Translations under genes and position numbers: made by a program
Shown here: positions 1-24,500 of the stretch, piece by piece
Position numbering within the stretch: the stretch's first letter is position 1
How the letters are laid out: every line of letters starts with the position of its first letter
Assembly: GCF_019649055.1 (NCBI RefSeq)
Contig: NW_026570287.1
Coordinates: forward strand, 248,001-312,000
Origin: Paramacrobiotus metropolitanus
Taxonomy: Eukaryota > Tardigrada > Eutardigrada > Parachela > Macrobiotidae
Direction: 5' to 3'
DNA: 64,000 nucleotides
Notes under the pieces: model-generated
What the model was told of the DNA's origin: nothing
Databases searched by the model: none
Seen by the model: the letters and a program-made list of their open reading frames with translations, nothing else

Positions 1-1310
1 AACCAACGACAACGCACATTCACGTACGTTTCGGCTTCGAAGCCGCAAAATCGTTATAGGAGATTTCTGTACTCTTACAGTAATCCCAATATACAAATTT
101 CAAATCTATCGTAGTTAGAAATTATATTAATTTTGTAAAACAATCAAAATGCGGCTGTCAAGCTATAGCGGCTATTATTATAACTTTTTCAACCTTGTCA
201 CACAACAAAATGAAGTAATCGCACAATGCAGTGCGGCTTTATTTTAGGAAAACCCTAATGAAATCATGTTTGTCACAGTTTTGCCGCTGCATGTGTAAGA
301 GAATTTAAAGAATTTTTATCTAAAACTATTCTGAACAGCGTCTATAACACAATTTGTTGGGTAGTAGTATTCTATTTGCCGTTATAAATAATCCGATGGG
401 TGTGCCCATTGCGAAGGTATGATCACCCCAGGGACCACAGATACCCATAGCCAAAGGTGTTTCTTTGGTACCATACTTGATCGTGCCAGAATATAATTCA
501 AAGATGATTAATTAGCGATACTGCTAATTTACTTGTAGGTTTTGCGAATTTGTACCGTTATTTAAAAACAGCGCATGCATTCATAATTATTGGCAGTGCC
601 TTACAGTCTGCATATGAAATCTTTTATTACTTTATATACATACACAAGAAGTATAAATACATAGACTACAGAACACCCAAATATAACATACTCTGTATAA
701 TTGCGTATTGTTGTAAGGCACTTCAGGTGAGCGTTTCCCCATATTGCTTACCATATCTCATACATGCATTTGGCTGCCATGTTCATTAGCCGAATTGGTT
801 CAGAGCAGTTGTGTATCTCGATCTTCTCGTTATAATGCATGCGCTATGGATAAGGTCTGATATACTGGCGAGCGGCCGAAGTCCGCTGACATGCCTAGCG
901 GAAAGTTGTTCGAGCTGAATGTGTCGGACCACATGCAATCAACACGAATGATGTACTGTACCAACGTTCTACCTCGAAGTCCCGGCCGGCTTACAATCTA
1001 CTACATGCTACGGTAGATTACATTATTGTTTACGGCTCCGGATTACACCTTATACGAATTCGTGAAATATTTCATAATTTCGCCATAACGCTCTCCTGCA
1101 AGACTCAACTGCAACATGCAATTTAACGAACGAGTTTCTCGGGATTTGATTACGCAAAGTGAATTTTCGGTTGTTTCCCGATAGTTAATGCGGGCACCTG
1201 TAATTTTCAGGCATGCAAATGCTAACTGAACGTTAGGAGCGATATTTTTTTGGATCGGCAGTTGGGAAAACATACTTTTGGAAGTATATATACTTGCATC
1301 GTACTCCAAA
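1..1310. other. No gene recognised
   Basis: AT-rich DNA upstream of the ABCC gene. Short open stretches occur on both strands (for example a minus-strand one ending in a stop at 326-328, open back to about 510), but none has a clear start, splice context or family resemblance. The core promoter of the ABCC gene should lie near the 3' end of this stretch, but I see no convincing TATA or initiator element. Confidence 0.4.
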
Positions 1311-11486
<10,176 letters not shown>

Positions 11487-11921
11487 GACAACCCTGGATT
11501 CTTTGTTGTCGTTTTAAATAATTCATTGTGATATTGGGTATTAATGTCGGTAAATTGGTAATGACTATGAATTATGAACCTGTTTGCACTGCATCAACGC
11601 TGGAATCAATTAATTAGGTACTCTGTAGGTTCGGTTCAGCAACTATGCGTTGCTGCATCGAAATCAATAAAGTCGATTGCACAAGCAGCTATAATTATGT
11701 TTGCCTTCTTAAAGTAATTGCTGGTCACGTTTCTACTGTTGTAAGCGATACAGTCGCATTTAAAATAAATATCAAAATTTTAATTAGACCGTTCTGTTCC
11801 GTACGGGAATGCAGTATTAGTCAAATCACCGGACTGAAAACACGTAATCCGTGGGCGGTAATCTCATGGGAAACCGGATAGTACTAAGATTAGAAAGTTC
11901 AAAATCCCCCAGCAGTACGGG
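11487..11921. other. Convergent 3' intergenic spacer
   Basis: About 430 bp between the stop of the plus-strand ABCC gene and the stop of the minus-strand class B GPCR. It should hold both 3' UTRs. AATAAA-like A/T runs are present (aatcaataaagtc near 11662 on plus) but no gene is seen. Confidence 0.5.
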
Positions 11922-14900
11922 CTACACAACGACCACCGGGAATTTGGCCTTTGATGAACGTGAACTTAATCGGTTTAGCTTTAGTGATTCACTCCGCCCA
12001 TCAAATCGAAAGGATTCCGTATTAGCAAAACGCTCCTGACTTTTGCGGGTCCGTAAATAATACTGATACTCGTTGTGGTTGCCACGAAAACTCCGTGCAT
12101 CAAAATTCGGCTGATTACCGGATGAGTATTCTCTTACTTTCACCGTGGATTCCGGCACAGACCGGAAGCAGCCGAAGCGCATGACCTTCCGATAACAATG
12201 CACTTTCAACAGGCCGCGCACTTGACGATTACAGAAACAATACAGAACGGCAACAAAAAATCCCTGTATGGGCAGTAGGATGGCTGTGATGATCTGGAAG
12301 ACGGCTTTGACAACGGCGGGATCATTGGGCTGCACGAGGACTATAACGTATGTTAATCCCAGAAGTGGCATGAGGATCAGGAAACTGCGTACACCCCGGC
12401 CCACCAGTGATGACGGCTGCGATATCCTGCCAGATTGTTTCTTCAGGATTGTGTGAAGTCTATAAATTAACACCAGTATAATGTCGGAACTCTGCAGTAT
12501 CAGTACAATTGCTAAAACAAAATTTTCCACTGAAACAAACCCGTTTCGAAATATCATATACAGACTACAAGGGCATTAAACCATTCCTCATAAACTATTT
12601 GGCATTTGAGGTCTGCAGAGTACAGTAAGCAGAACATTTACTTAAACAATGTACTCGTACGTAAGGACATAATCTTTGGGATAAATGGATACATGACAAA
12701 AACGTGCAATAAATTCTATAATAAAACTTTTACTGCATGCGCTTCTGATGAAGGATATAATATTTTTATTTGTGTTGTACTAAAATGTTTATTGTGCATC
12801 GGATATTTACTTTTCGTTGCATTACTAATTAACTGTAAAACTAATTATACGCTCGACGAAAAAGCATCTCGGTGTATGAATTTATATAAACAGAGATACA
12901 CAAATTAACCATAAGCGTACTTACGACAGGAATAAAAGGATTAAGTTCACCTGAAAAGGTCAACAAATCAGTGATGGAGAAAGCGGTCACGCGGTATATC
13001 CTATGGGATTTACGCAGCTTACCATGAGAACCGTCAGAACTGGTGCAATGAAAATGAAATTATATGGCGACATCAATTCCGTACTCAGCCAGTTAACATT
13101 TTCCTCATAATTAACTTTCACCAGTGTCCATATTAGCGTGATTATAGCCGGAAGTACTAATCAATAAAGCAAAATTAAACGCTAAATCATAATCGGTACA
13201 TTCACGTGACTTACACCATCCTATTGCCCCAAACGGCCAAAAGGTCAACTGTTCCAATTTGTGCGGTTTGAACAGTATACAAGTCATATATAATCCTTCA
13301 CAAAATGTCCAAAAAAACGTTGTCATTTGGCAGTACGTAAAGGCAATTATCATTCCATGGAGGATATTCTAAAAGTCCATTAAAACCCATTATAGCACAG
13401 CATCGCTCGCCGAGCGTCATTTGGAAGTAGGCCACTGTCACCCGTTTTATGATGGGAAATTCCCTTTCTTCGGAGAACTCCATCTTCTCCTCGTTAGACT
13501 GGAAATTTTGTTGACTTTTAAAGTAGAAAAATAAGGTCATTGTCATCCAGACGGAAGCCGAAAAGACGTAGGTCGTTATGAGATTCAAATGTATCACATT
13601 GCGGAGACGGCAGAGCGTCCGAAATTTGGCATAAATGCAAATGGCCAATATACACGTTGCCAACGATAAGGAATAACCAAAGTAATGGAGGACGGTACTT
13701 ATCAAATTGATAATATCCGGTGACTGCAAGTAAACAACACATCAAATCGTCACGTGTACATAATGACTTGCGAAATATATAACAAGTGGTTTAAAACAAA
13801 TTTGCCGCTTATGAAACAATTCAATGTATTTGCTACAGCTATAAACATAATGCTTATTAGTTATTACACTCATTGTTAATGCAAATTATTCTTTAGCTCA
13901 TGTTTTGGGTATTTTGTTTGTGAGAACCGTACGACAGCGAACAATGTGACAAAGTATCGATTGTATTATTACTATTATTATTATCCCATATTATTATATA
14001 CGCAGTCGTCGAACGGGTTAATATTATAATTTTTTCAAAAATTTTCAACAAGCGCGGTGCGGTGCAAATTCTTGAAACAGCAGCAAGAAAAATTGCAGTT
14101 TAAAAAACCATCGAACGTCGGTTTACAGATAGTACAAACTCAAACTCAGCGGGAAACAATTTTTTCCTTTTTCTGTGCGTGTCCCGGACTGTTAACGGAC
14201 GAGACCACTTCTGAATCGGCGCTTTACAACCTATATCCATCCAGTGCGTTCTCCAACTACTTTTTCTGTTTCTACTCTAAATGCGATTGAGCCATCACGC
14301 CTGTCAACTGTGATTTCTGGACGATGCGATCCAATTAACGGTATGCGATGGGAGCCGACAAATACACTTTGCGGGCCTGTGCAGTTCAACTGGAAATGCC
14401 CACAGTTCGTCTATGGGAATTTACGAGGATAACAACTTTTTATGTAAAGAGAGTCAAGTTCTTTTATCGGAGACCACCTTCGTATCATTAACAATTTAAA
14501 AATGGAATCCGCAGAAGTATAGATTGTTCTGTCGTGCCTTCCATAAAAGAGAAAGGAGCCTTTATTGCTCAACAGTCATCATATACACTGCATTTATCCA
14601 CAGTACTCGGATATCATGCAATTATACATATCAGGAACACGGATATCTGTACAATCAATTTGCACATGCAGCACAAAAGCTGTGGAGGGTAACAAAGACA
14701 GAAATGTACCGTAAAAATATTTTATTAACCACAGAAAACTAGCTGAATAATCGCTCACGTAATATGAACTGTATAAGTTCACTTACCGCGCCGGGAACAG
14801 CAGTATAATCGGTTCGGCCCTGGCTAAGGCATTCGCTGTAGTTACTCCAGCGATCCCATGTTCCATTTTCAAAGCACTGCCGGCTTACATTGGCTGCAAC

Positions 14901-17697
14901 CGGAAATACTGGCAATTGACAAAGTGTGATTCGGGAATTGAAAAAGCAGAGTACTTAACCTTTATAGCGCAATTACAAAGTCGAGTCTGTTAAAGGCATC
15001 GATAGCATTCATCGTTTAAGGAAAATTAAGTGCTGAACATACAGAAACGAAAAGGGACACGCAAAAAATATTTATAACTAATTCAAAATAAATTTTCCAG
15101 CGTTTGCAATTTTCACGAATTTGCGTTAGTAAATGCAGTTCATGTGAATTAAAAAACGGAAATATATGCTCTTGTCAAATTTCGGTCTATTAACGTTGCT
15201 TTTAAGTGACTTTCACCGTAGTATGAGTAATTTGCTTATAATACGAGTATATGCTTACGAAATAGTCAATAATTTCACTGTACCATGAAAGTGAAGTCTT
15301 TTATTGTTATACGGCCTGCTATTGTAAAATAAATGCTTAAATAGTTACAGGACTGTATTAACCAAATTTATGCTCAAAAATGTTGACAGTGTATTTACCT
15401 TCTGTAACGTACGTATATCTGATTCCGTTCCATTCCTCTGGGCAGGGAATTACCGCCAGCATTCCGGCTTCCACCGGTGGCCAGCAGGACGCAACATTCC
15501 AGTTGGCTTCGCAAAACAGCTTTCCTGAAGACGGAAGCCATAAAACGTACCGGCTTGGTGTGATACGTGCAACGTGATCTGTTTAATTAAACGTCCGAGG
15601 CCAATAACGTATTATTTTTTCGCGCGCTATTTTCAGTAATTTGAATCTAACAGCTAGCCATTTCAGTGTTTCATCACTTATAAACCGGATGAGTGGGTGA
15701 GATGTTGGACATCACGACATTTGCTTGTACCGGAAGGAAGACTGCACAATGATTCGAATAATGAGCGCCGGCAAACGATACGGACAAATCATCCTGCCTA
15801 TGCAGTTATAACCTTAGCTTATTGTTAGTAACAGCGGATTTTTACGATTTCTGGAAAATTCACAACAGCATAGTCGCTAGTTTTATTTTAGTTTATCGGC
15901 AATTGACATAGAAGTACTTCAAGTATGGAATTTTTTACTTAGATATCCGGGTGCAGGACTCTGTGCTGACAACTTATAAGAATATGATTAAACAGTAAGT
16001 ATGTATCTGCAACATCTTGTATTCGCTTTCGCATGTGCAACAATCCCTTATTGCTCACACTGAACGTCGCAGAATGATACTTATTTGCAAAATAAGCTGT
16101 TTAAAATTTTTCTTCATAACTAACAAAAAAACGAAAACGCTTTAAATCTGTACTTGTAATCTTATTTGTATTCTGTTAGTTATTACAAATCTTACAAGTT
16201 TTAATCGATGTGGTCATGTTAAACCAAGAAAATGCAAGAGAAAACACAAATTTAAAATACAAATTTGTTTAACACACAGAATTTAGCAAAGGAAAGAAGT
16301 GCTGTGCACATGCGGTTAAACAACTGTTGTAAATCATAATCATAAAATCAATTAGCAAATGGATACACTAAATATCTAAATGCGACAGCCTGCATGCAGG
16401 TACAAAACAAGGGAATCTGAACCTACCGGACTTCCGACAACCGGACGACAGATTAAAATTTGCCGAAGAGCATTTGCGTCTACGGGCAGAATCGTACAGC
16501 CTGCGCAATACCGTCATGCTTTCCTGGAGCATATTCATTTTCCACAAGCGGCGCATTCAATAATGTATTTGGCTACAGATAATTAGTGCAATCTTCACTT
16601 TCCCAAAATTCAAACTTCAAAGGAACGAAGCAATATTAATTTTCTACAACTAACTAACTTCTCGTGCGAAGATTTAAAATTATCAACAATCCCCATGCAC
16701 TAATAGAACATAGGAATTAATTTAAATTATTTCAGAGAATGCTTCCGGCAGAGGTATTATCACTGTTAATTTCAACTTAGGGTCTGCTATGTGCAAAATG
16801 CAGTCGCAATACGTATATGAATAAGCAGCGTCCAATCGGTTGAGATCCGTAGCAGATGTCTTAGGTGGCTTAATCGATTTTTCTCTGTACCGTACGTTAA
16901 ACGTATTACACATTGGATACCTGCTAATTGGATAATGCTTTAAGAGTCCAGCTTTTAACAGTGCTTGACGCCTTATTTCCGGTCGACGGTTCTCACTTCT
17001 CACCAGTTTGGGATTGTAATATCTGCGATACACCACGTACGTCACCGACAAACTTAATTTGTACCGCCACAAAACAATCGCAGTCTCTTTGAGAGTTATA
17101 GTTCATAAAAACGTATTTTCACTTTCCTCATCTATTCCTGGAATCACTAACGGTGATGCGCTAATGCTATCTTCTCAAACGGTCACCTGAATAATGTTTG
17201 CGTATCTGCATGATGGGAAAATACTAAATAGAGTCCAACAAGAAAAATAAGCGATGTTGTAATAATGGCTCTCAGTAATACAGTGAATTAATCGTCTACT
17301 ACAATATTTCGGTAACCTTTACACGTACAAAGTATAATACTTTATGCTTATATAAAACTTTATGTAAGATATGGTTAAGCAGAAACCATGTATGCTTATG
17401 GCACAACCGCAAATGGAAGACATTAGAGTGCAGAAATTGGTAACCTAAAGCTCCGATCGCCGTTCGTTTGGCGGATGAACCTCCTAATACCCTTGTTACA
17501 TTTCGAGTTTCCTTATGCTAGAAAGTACCTAATGGTAAGATCTTAACAGTTATTAAATCTTGGCTCACCTGTTGCTGTTAACCGTTCTGTGTCATTGACA
17601 AATTCCAACGCACATAAGGTCTTAGAGGTTTGCATATATTCCACGCATAATTCCGGATCGGTTTTATCCTGGCATAACTCATCATCCGCTTCCATTC
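11922..17697 (-). CDS. Class B (secretin-type) G-protein-coupled receptor
   Basis: Peptide-hormone receptor of the secretin/CRF/diuretic-hormone class. Exons on minus: 17697-17569, 15524-15399, 14893-14787, 13723-13442, 13368-13215, 13156-13023, 12529-11922. The ectodomain has the hormone-receptor Cys pattern (LFCEANWNVASCW, IPCPEEWNG, RQCFENGTW, YSEC) with Asn-glycosylation sites. TM1-TM2 carry LCRLRNVIHLNL, TM3 has QMTTFFWTFCEGLYM, TM4 starts IGW, TM5 contains an NF pair, and a long basic Ser/Arg tail follows TM7. Phases agree except between the last two exons, where one G seems to be missing at the donor (near 13023). The TM2-TM3 junction (13441-13369) is my least certain intron. The signal-peptide exon upstream of 17697 was not found, so the 5' end is partial. 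Family call firm; ligand unknown. Confidence 0.85.
16368..17072 (-). other. Two unexplained open frames inside a GPCR intron
   Basis: Minus-strand open frames at 17072-16722 (116 codons, rich in Arg/Tyr/Lys) and 16556-16368 (62 codons, starting MRRLWKMNMLQ and ending near a possible donor, CCG|GTAGGT). Both lie in the large intron between the first two ectodomain exons of the class B receptor. Neither splices in phase with the flanking exons in an obvious way and I recognise no family. They may be alternative exons or chance frames. Confidence 0.2.
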
Positions 17698-20600
17698 CTG
17701 TTGGAAAGGCAACGATTAAATAACAGTGGAAACATGTTGCGGAACGGATATGCTAGTGCCTTGTGCAGACGTTGGTGCTGGTCTTGGATTTTAATTTAAT
17801 GGAGTCATACGTACAGAATACAGTACACGAACCGCGCTGTCTAATCCTCAAGGAATTGATTAAAATTAACCGTTTCACCAACATACAGCAAAAGTCAGTT
17901 AAAAGGTAATTTCTTCAATCAAGCTGTCGTCGATTGCTGACTGCCACTGGGATTTCTTTGACAAAGCATTGCCACGGATCATGCTGCAATGGAATATGGT
18001 GTCATTTTGCCGCCGTGGTACATGCTTTGTATGGACCATATTCAGCAAACGTAACCCGAGTACGCAATGAAATCCTTGTTTTGATTTGCGCCGAACGCGA
18101 ATCCCTACCAGTGAGCCGGCATAGTTTGCAAGAATATCTTGCCGATTAATTACCGAAAAAAAGCATTCGTAGACGCATGTTAAGATGCCGCGGAGCCAAA
18201 ATATGTCAATCTTAAGACAAGGTTATTTAAAGCTCACTGTATATTTAGAAACAACAATTTATCAACGTAAATCTCTTGGATAGTTGTAATGATACCCACA
18301 TCGACATAATTGTCAGCACATTCCTTTACTGTTAAAGCATCTGTATGCCATTCCGGAGATCTTTTATTACTTTCAGAATGGTATGTTTTTCTGGGCAGTA
18401 CATCTCCAACTGCTTAATAATAATGGGGAACATCTCATCACCGGCGCACGCCCTTGCGACCACAAGCGTATCAAAAAAGCCGGGTGTGATGCGAATCGTT
18501 CAGTTACTGTACCATGCAGAGGTCGGCTGGAAACGCTACAGATACGGTGGCCTTTTTTCATTTTCAGCATCACTGGAGCGATTTTGCATACATACTTCCT
18601 GTGATCCACGCATGAAGTATCATACGTAATTTCACCAATAACCATACGCTAATCAACATAATATTATGTAAACGAAGCACTTATACGGTAGCTACTGCAG
18701 ATACACCTCGTATATAGACTGCCGCTTTGTGTGCTGCGCAGCTTATTTTGCTAGATGATCAATATACAATACGATAGCGTACAGCGTAAGTAAAACGCTA
18801 AATGACGGCATTTCCGTACCGAACATAAAAAACGCACGGCAATCAGAAGATAAACATTAAACGTTTCCCTGCCGTTTGTCCCTACATGCTGGGATGCATT
18901 TACCCAAGATTACGTTACATACCCTTGAAAACACTAATCAAATAAGAAATCATACATTTTTGTTTGATTTTTTTATCCTGCCATTTGGGCTGTGTTGACA
19001 TATAATAAGCGCGAAGCTACCAGTATCGTTTGAAACGCCACTAAAATGCCCCTGGAAATTTTTGAATTTGATGCCGGTAGAAAAACAAGATTTTTTCGCA
19101 GAATCGCAAAAGATAAAATTACGTATGTTTCCTCATACTTCACTCCATCATTTGAAATCTTCACAGAAATCAGCAAAATACAGTAAATAAGTTTCCTGTT
19201 GCAAGACAATCATTATTGTCATATTTTGCATGAAGTCCATTCAAGTCATGAACAGATAGATGATACCGCGCATGGTCGCATATCGAGTACTTACGTTAAC
19301 AGAATAGAACCAGTGTTGTAGTGTACGAACTACGCACGCGCCGTAAACAATAAATACAAGTGCGGTATCCCAGTTTTCGCAATCGCTTTGATCGATACAA
19401 CCAAGCTTCATCAATCCAGAATAATCAGACCTCCGCCCGATCATTAGCCGGAAAAGGTAACAAAAAGCAGTCCTTGTACACGCAGAAAGATCAAGATGTA
19501 TTTGTGTCAAAAACAGCAGGTCCACAGCGGTGAACTTGAATCTTGGTTATTCCCACATCTCATGTATAAGAAAAAGCGCGGTCAGTTGCGGGTGTATTTG
19601 CAGTATCCATGTTGCAGCGCACAAAAGAATCATTCAAGCGGGGAACACAGCATGAGAATCCATTAACCAGTTTTTCTTTGGATGACTTCCGAGGCTTTAA
19701 AGGATCAGTGAATGCTTTGAAATATTTTGATTGCTAAAAAGACTGAACTCGGACAGCAACAAATCGACCGCATTCGAAGTCAACGACTGTATTGCATAAT
19801 TTGCAGACCGGCATTTTTTACTTTGGATGTGTCCTCGATTAGTCAGATATACATACGTTAATTATCCAGTCCCGGTCTTTTAAAGTGAAGCAAGAAATTA
19901 CACTGTAGTCAGGAAAGTATGAACAAACAGATGACAACGTCGCGAAGAAATGACACACTGTCCAACTGGATAAAAAGTGTCAGAACAGTTTTTTCCGCAG
20001 ACTACACCCGCACACACGACCGTTATGGCATGATACACAGACATACGCGTGTATGTACAAATTTATGTTTAGTCGCGCGCGATAGCGTCACTGGCAGTAT
20101 GCAGGCATATGTTGATGACAGATAAGAACGGCTACTTGGGTCAATTGAAGCATGAATAGCCGAACAGGGATCAGGGATCGATTTTGGATGTTGTCGCCCA
20201 GATGGAAAATGTGAAATCTCCTAGTGAGAGCTGATTAAATTATCGTAGAATTGTTAAAATTAGGCAACACCGAAAATTTCTCTTGGCTCAACCAATACCG
20301 CGCGCCACTATATCACACTAACGATGTATGCGCGCGCCGGCCGAAGACAGCACGCGGTGGGTATGTTTCGGTCCCAAAGTATACAGTGACGTCAGAGGCG
20401 CCTTGACGACACAGGAGTGTCCCGACTATATCCACGAAACCGGCGTGAGTGTCAAGAACAGACCAGTTGCATTTGAAATACCTCAAGTAGCAAAGCCAGC
20501 ACGAGTATCAAAGCCAGCGAGAAAGGCTGATTAGCAACTGAGGCTATTCCAAAAAGTGCCGAAAGCTGTCGCTCCAAATAAGAATGACACAGCCTATTAA

Positions 20601-21584
20601 CGTAAAGGAACCAAAAAACTGTAGGCACGCCCGTCATCCTTGCATGCACGCCACATATGCGACAAAAGGATCCGCTATATGTTGTTGACATGTGGACTAT
20701 TTATCCATAACGGGCTGATGTTTAGGTGTTTGTCGAGTTAAATACCACGAAAACCACAAGAAACGGAAGGGTTTGTACGTTGTGTGAATGGATGATCACC
20801 ATCCAGATCACAGATACTTGGTAATATACTTCCGGTTGTCACCCATCCGTTATATAGCATGTCTGCTAATCTGTGGATTTGCCATGAAAGCGCTTTGCTA
20901 CCGCAACGGAATGTCAGCCGCTAGCAACGGCAGCGGAAATATACATACTCACTGCGCAGTGAGCACATTTCACGCATAGCATTCTGAAACAAAATTTTAT
21001 TGCTGATAATTAAAGGCCGCTGGATTCATTATCACTGCACACTGTGCACAGTCTGTACTTGTACATCAGTGCAATTAACTGGAAACTTTGTTACGGAAAG
21101 ATATTATTTAGAACTTCACTTCGGAACAATATTCCGCATAGCTCGCGTTATTGTAATTGGTTGTAAATTGTAATTGTAATTGCTTTCAACAATCATACAG
21201 TAATTCTGCAAAAAATAATTGAATCAGTATGTAAACCACATCCCTATAGCTCTTGATCAAACACTGATAATTATTTCGTAAATATATAAGGTTTGTTGTT
21301 TAATTTGGTCAGTGGTCAGTTGCAATAATTACATATATCACGATTTACAGTTAAGTTATTATCTATTGGCAAACCCCCGAGGACGGCGGTTGGTCTACCA
21401 TCAGGTTCTGACTGATAAGACCCGATATCGTCGGCGTGGACGCATTTGACATCAATCATATCATCCTATTCTTTTTATCTTCGGAAGTTTCTCGGCCGCG
21501 TGACAACAGTCGTCACACAAGGAGATTTCTGCGTTGGTTTCTGGAGTTTTTTTGGAGTAGCACCTCTGTTACTATTTTTTGACC
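17698..21584. other. Unresolved region with exon-like fragments
   Basis: Almost 3.9 kb without a confident gene. Exon-like pieces on minus include about 19450-19296 (ending SVN at a good GTAAGT donor, with a CIDQSDCENWD motif), about 19070-18985 (after an acceptor tttccag; GHFSGVSNDTGSFALIIC) and a frame around 18470-18340 (TPGFFDTLVVARACAGDEMF, ending in a stop). One of these may hold the missing 5' exon of the class B receptor, or a separate secreted or receptor gene. Nothing in 19600-21440 looks coding. Confidence 0.3.
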
Positions 21585-24500
21585 ATGTCTGGAAAGATCG
21601 AAGCGGAGTACGGATCATGGAAGTCACCGATCAGCAGCAGCATTGCTGCAGGCAGCGATATTCAGATCTATGGCATGGAACGGGATGGATCTTCGGCCGC
21701 AGCATCTGGTACTGCGTGTGGTTGTTTTCCACATTTCGCCGTCAGAATTTTAATTGTGCATTGCAGGTACGATTTACTGGGTGGAACAGCGCCCTGCGGA
21801 TGCTGGTCGGAATGTTGTCTGTAAGAATGCCACCCACAAAATTTTTAGATGCGAGTGCAGCGTACTGTAAATGAAGTTTGTTGGATAAAATTTGCAGGCA
21901 GCTGGGATCCCGTGACGGCGAAGATTTCGGAATGGACTCCCGAGCGAATACAGTGTGAAGACAAAAGTTCACGAATATGGTGAGGAAAATCTGTTTTATA
22001 AAAAATATTCACCGAGGTTTTATATTTGCGCCTCGGCGTTTGTGACATGTGATATGTTGGGAATTTGTAGGAGGCGGATCGTTTTGCGTCTTTCAAAAGT
22101 GTTGTATTTTGTTAACAAGGCGGACCAGCAGATTTATGTGCAGAAATCACCCAGCGAGATTCCATGTGCGTTAACTGCTCCGAGCTCAGTGCACCGATAT
22201 GCTGACTTGCATTACAGCGAATTTGTAAGTAATTTAATTGTACCATGAATTTCGTATCTTTTTCAAGTAGAGTTGCGGCAGATGGAAGAGATGCATATGA
22301 TGCCGTTTCTTTCTTCCTGTCTCTTCATACAGTTTTTGAATTTTTTATTTATGGAACTGCAAAAACTTGTTTTTTTGGACGCTGAGCGAATAAGACGGTA
22401 TCAGCGTTACTACGAAATGAAATGAAGACATCGATAATCCAGCATTTCGATTGCATTTTGTGATTGCTAGTTGCCTTTTTAATTACAGCACTGTTATTCT
22501 GTTTGACAGTTTGACTGCGTGTTTGCTGTCTGCGAGGAACATCCACCAAAGACCGGGGCGGAAGGCGATGCAGCGTCAGCGGGCGCTAAAATTCCACAGA
22601 ATTATGTGGCGGCTATCGACCCACGTAGCGGAAATGTTAGACACGTGGTAAGTGCAAATTTGTTATCTTTCCTACCCATTTTTTGCTGTCGACTTAGTGT
22701 CTGATAGAAACCCGGGAGTTTACATAGCCAAATTAAATAGTCACTTTGGAATGACCTTCTGCTGTACCCTGTTGATACAGTCGTTTATTTTGTTGCCTTA
22801 TTCTTTCCATTTACAACTTTGTCTTTTTTACATCGCATTCCATAGGTTGAAGGTGCAGATTTTTATGCCTGCCCTCGTACTTCTCGCACCGGTGTTTTAA
22901 TGTGGATGGAATGGAATTTCCCAAATATGGTTGGTTGAGTTTGTTGTACATAATCTGGACTTTGAGCTTTTTTTCGTGGGCCGATGCTTTAATTTTAGTG
23001 GTGTTACCGGAAGATCGAAATAAAATTATGTTGTATCATGTATGTGCTTATGTTAGGTCTGTTACGCAGTATTCACCCGTAGACGTTGAGTGCTTCAGGG
23101 TTGATTTGAATTGTTTTTGTATTACAGCCTTGGGATGACACCTTTGTAAAATGGTGTCCCTTGAAATCCCTGGATGACAAAGTGGCGGATGCCAAAGTGA
23201 CAACTCTGACTGCAGCCAAAAAGAGCAGTGATGTTGCGTTTACTGATCCGTCTTTTACGTACTCTGGTCATATCCTTTATATCAGTGATGAAACAAATTG
23301 GTCTAATTTGTACATGGTGAGCACAGTGCCTGCAAAACGTTATCAGAAATTAACGAAAGTGTTTTGGATCTATATTGTACAGAAAACTTACTTTCGTTTC
23401 CATGCGCAAGGTTTCATGAGCAACTCTTGTTGCAGACCAACACGGAACAATTGTCAAAGGTTTGTCTCGATCAGCAGAATCAGGATCTTGGCTTTCCGAT
23501 GTGGGTTTTCGGCTTCAGTCCGTACAGTGCTGTCCAGAAAGGTGATAGCATTGACACTGTGATCGCTCTTTCATACGGAAAGGTAAGTAGGCAAAATACT
23601 TCTCAGTTTCATATGGCAGGATATAAAAAATATCTGTAAAATACTTATTAACATTTACATTTAACGCCATTTTAGGAAATGATCTTGCTTACGCTTGACC
23701 CCAAAGGCGGTGTATCCTCACGAAAGACCGTTGACACGGGATTTAAATTTCATAATTTATATATCCACGCCGTTCGCAGCGGTTTTTATGCCATCGGATT
23801 CGATGCGAAAACTCCGATGACCTTATTCTACATGGATTTTGCCACTGAAAAGGTGAAGAAAAACAGTATCTTTATTACATACTGCGAAATTGCTTTGAAT
23901 GGCCTATAGTGTGCAGTAGCGGTTTCTTGAAAATATTCTTCGCCCACGGTTTCTCGACGCCTGCTAGTAACCTTGAACTTTGATTTATCGTGCAAGTTCT
24001 TCTTTTTCTTTGACTCAGGTTACCCACGTGAAAGTGTCATCAACCTTACAACTGGAAGGATATTTGAGCGAGCCGCAAGAAATCGAATATCCGACGGGAA
24101 GGGCGACGTGTCCTACGGATATTATTATCCACCGACTAACAAAGACTTTACCGCTCCGCCAGGCACAACACCGCCCGTGTTGGTCAAGATGCACGGAGGA
24201 CCTACGGCTAGATCGATTCCTTCCTTGAATCCTAAAATACAGTTTTATACTAGGTGCAAAATTTTACTCAGTTTACTTTAATGCTGGAGTCCATGGTTTT
24301 ACAGTGCATGTTTGACAGTCTGGTTTTGTCCGTATATCTGTTAATGGTTGATGCTGTAGTCGTTGCACGTTTTTATCCTTGCTTCTTAATTGTTATCGTT
24401 TTTGTAGCCGAGGATTTGGAGTGCTGGATGTCAATTATCGAGGTTCGAGCGGTTACGGACGAAAATATCGACAACTGTTGAATTTACAGTAAGTACGTTT

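Noticed and set aside
326-510. Minus-strand open stretch with GICGPWGDHTF
   Set aside because: Protein-like in parts, but no ATG, no acceptor and no neighbouring exon.
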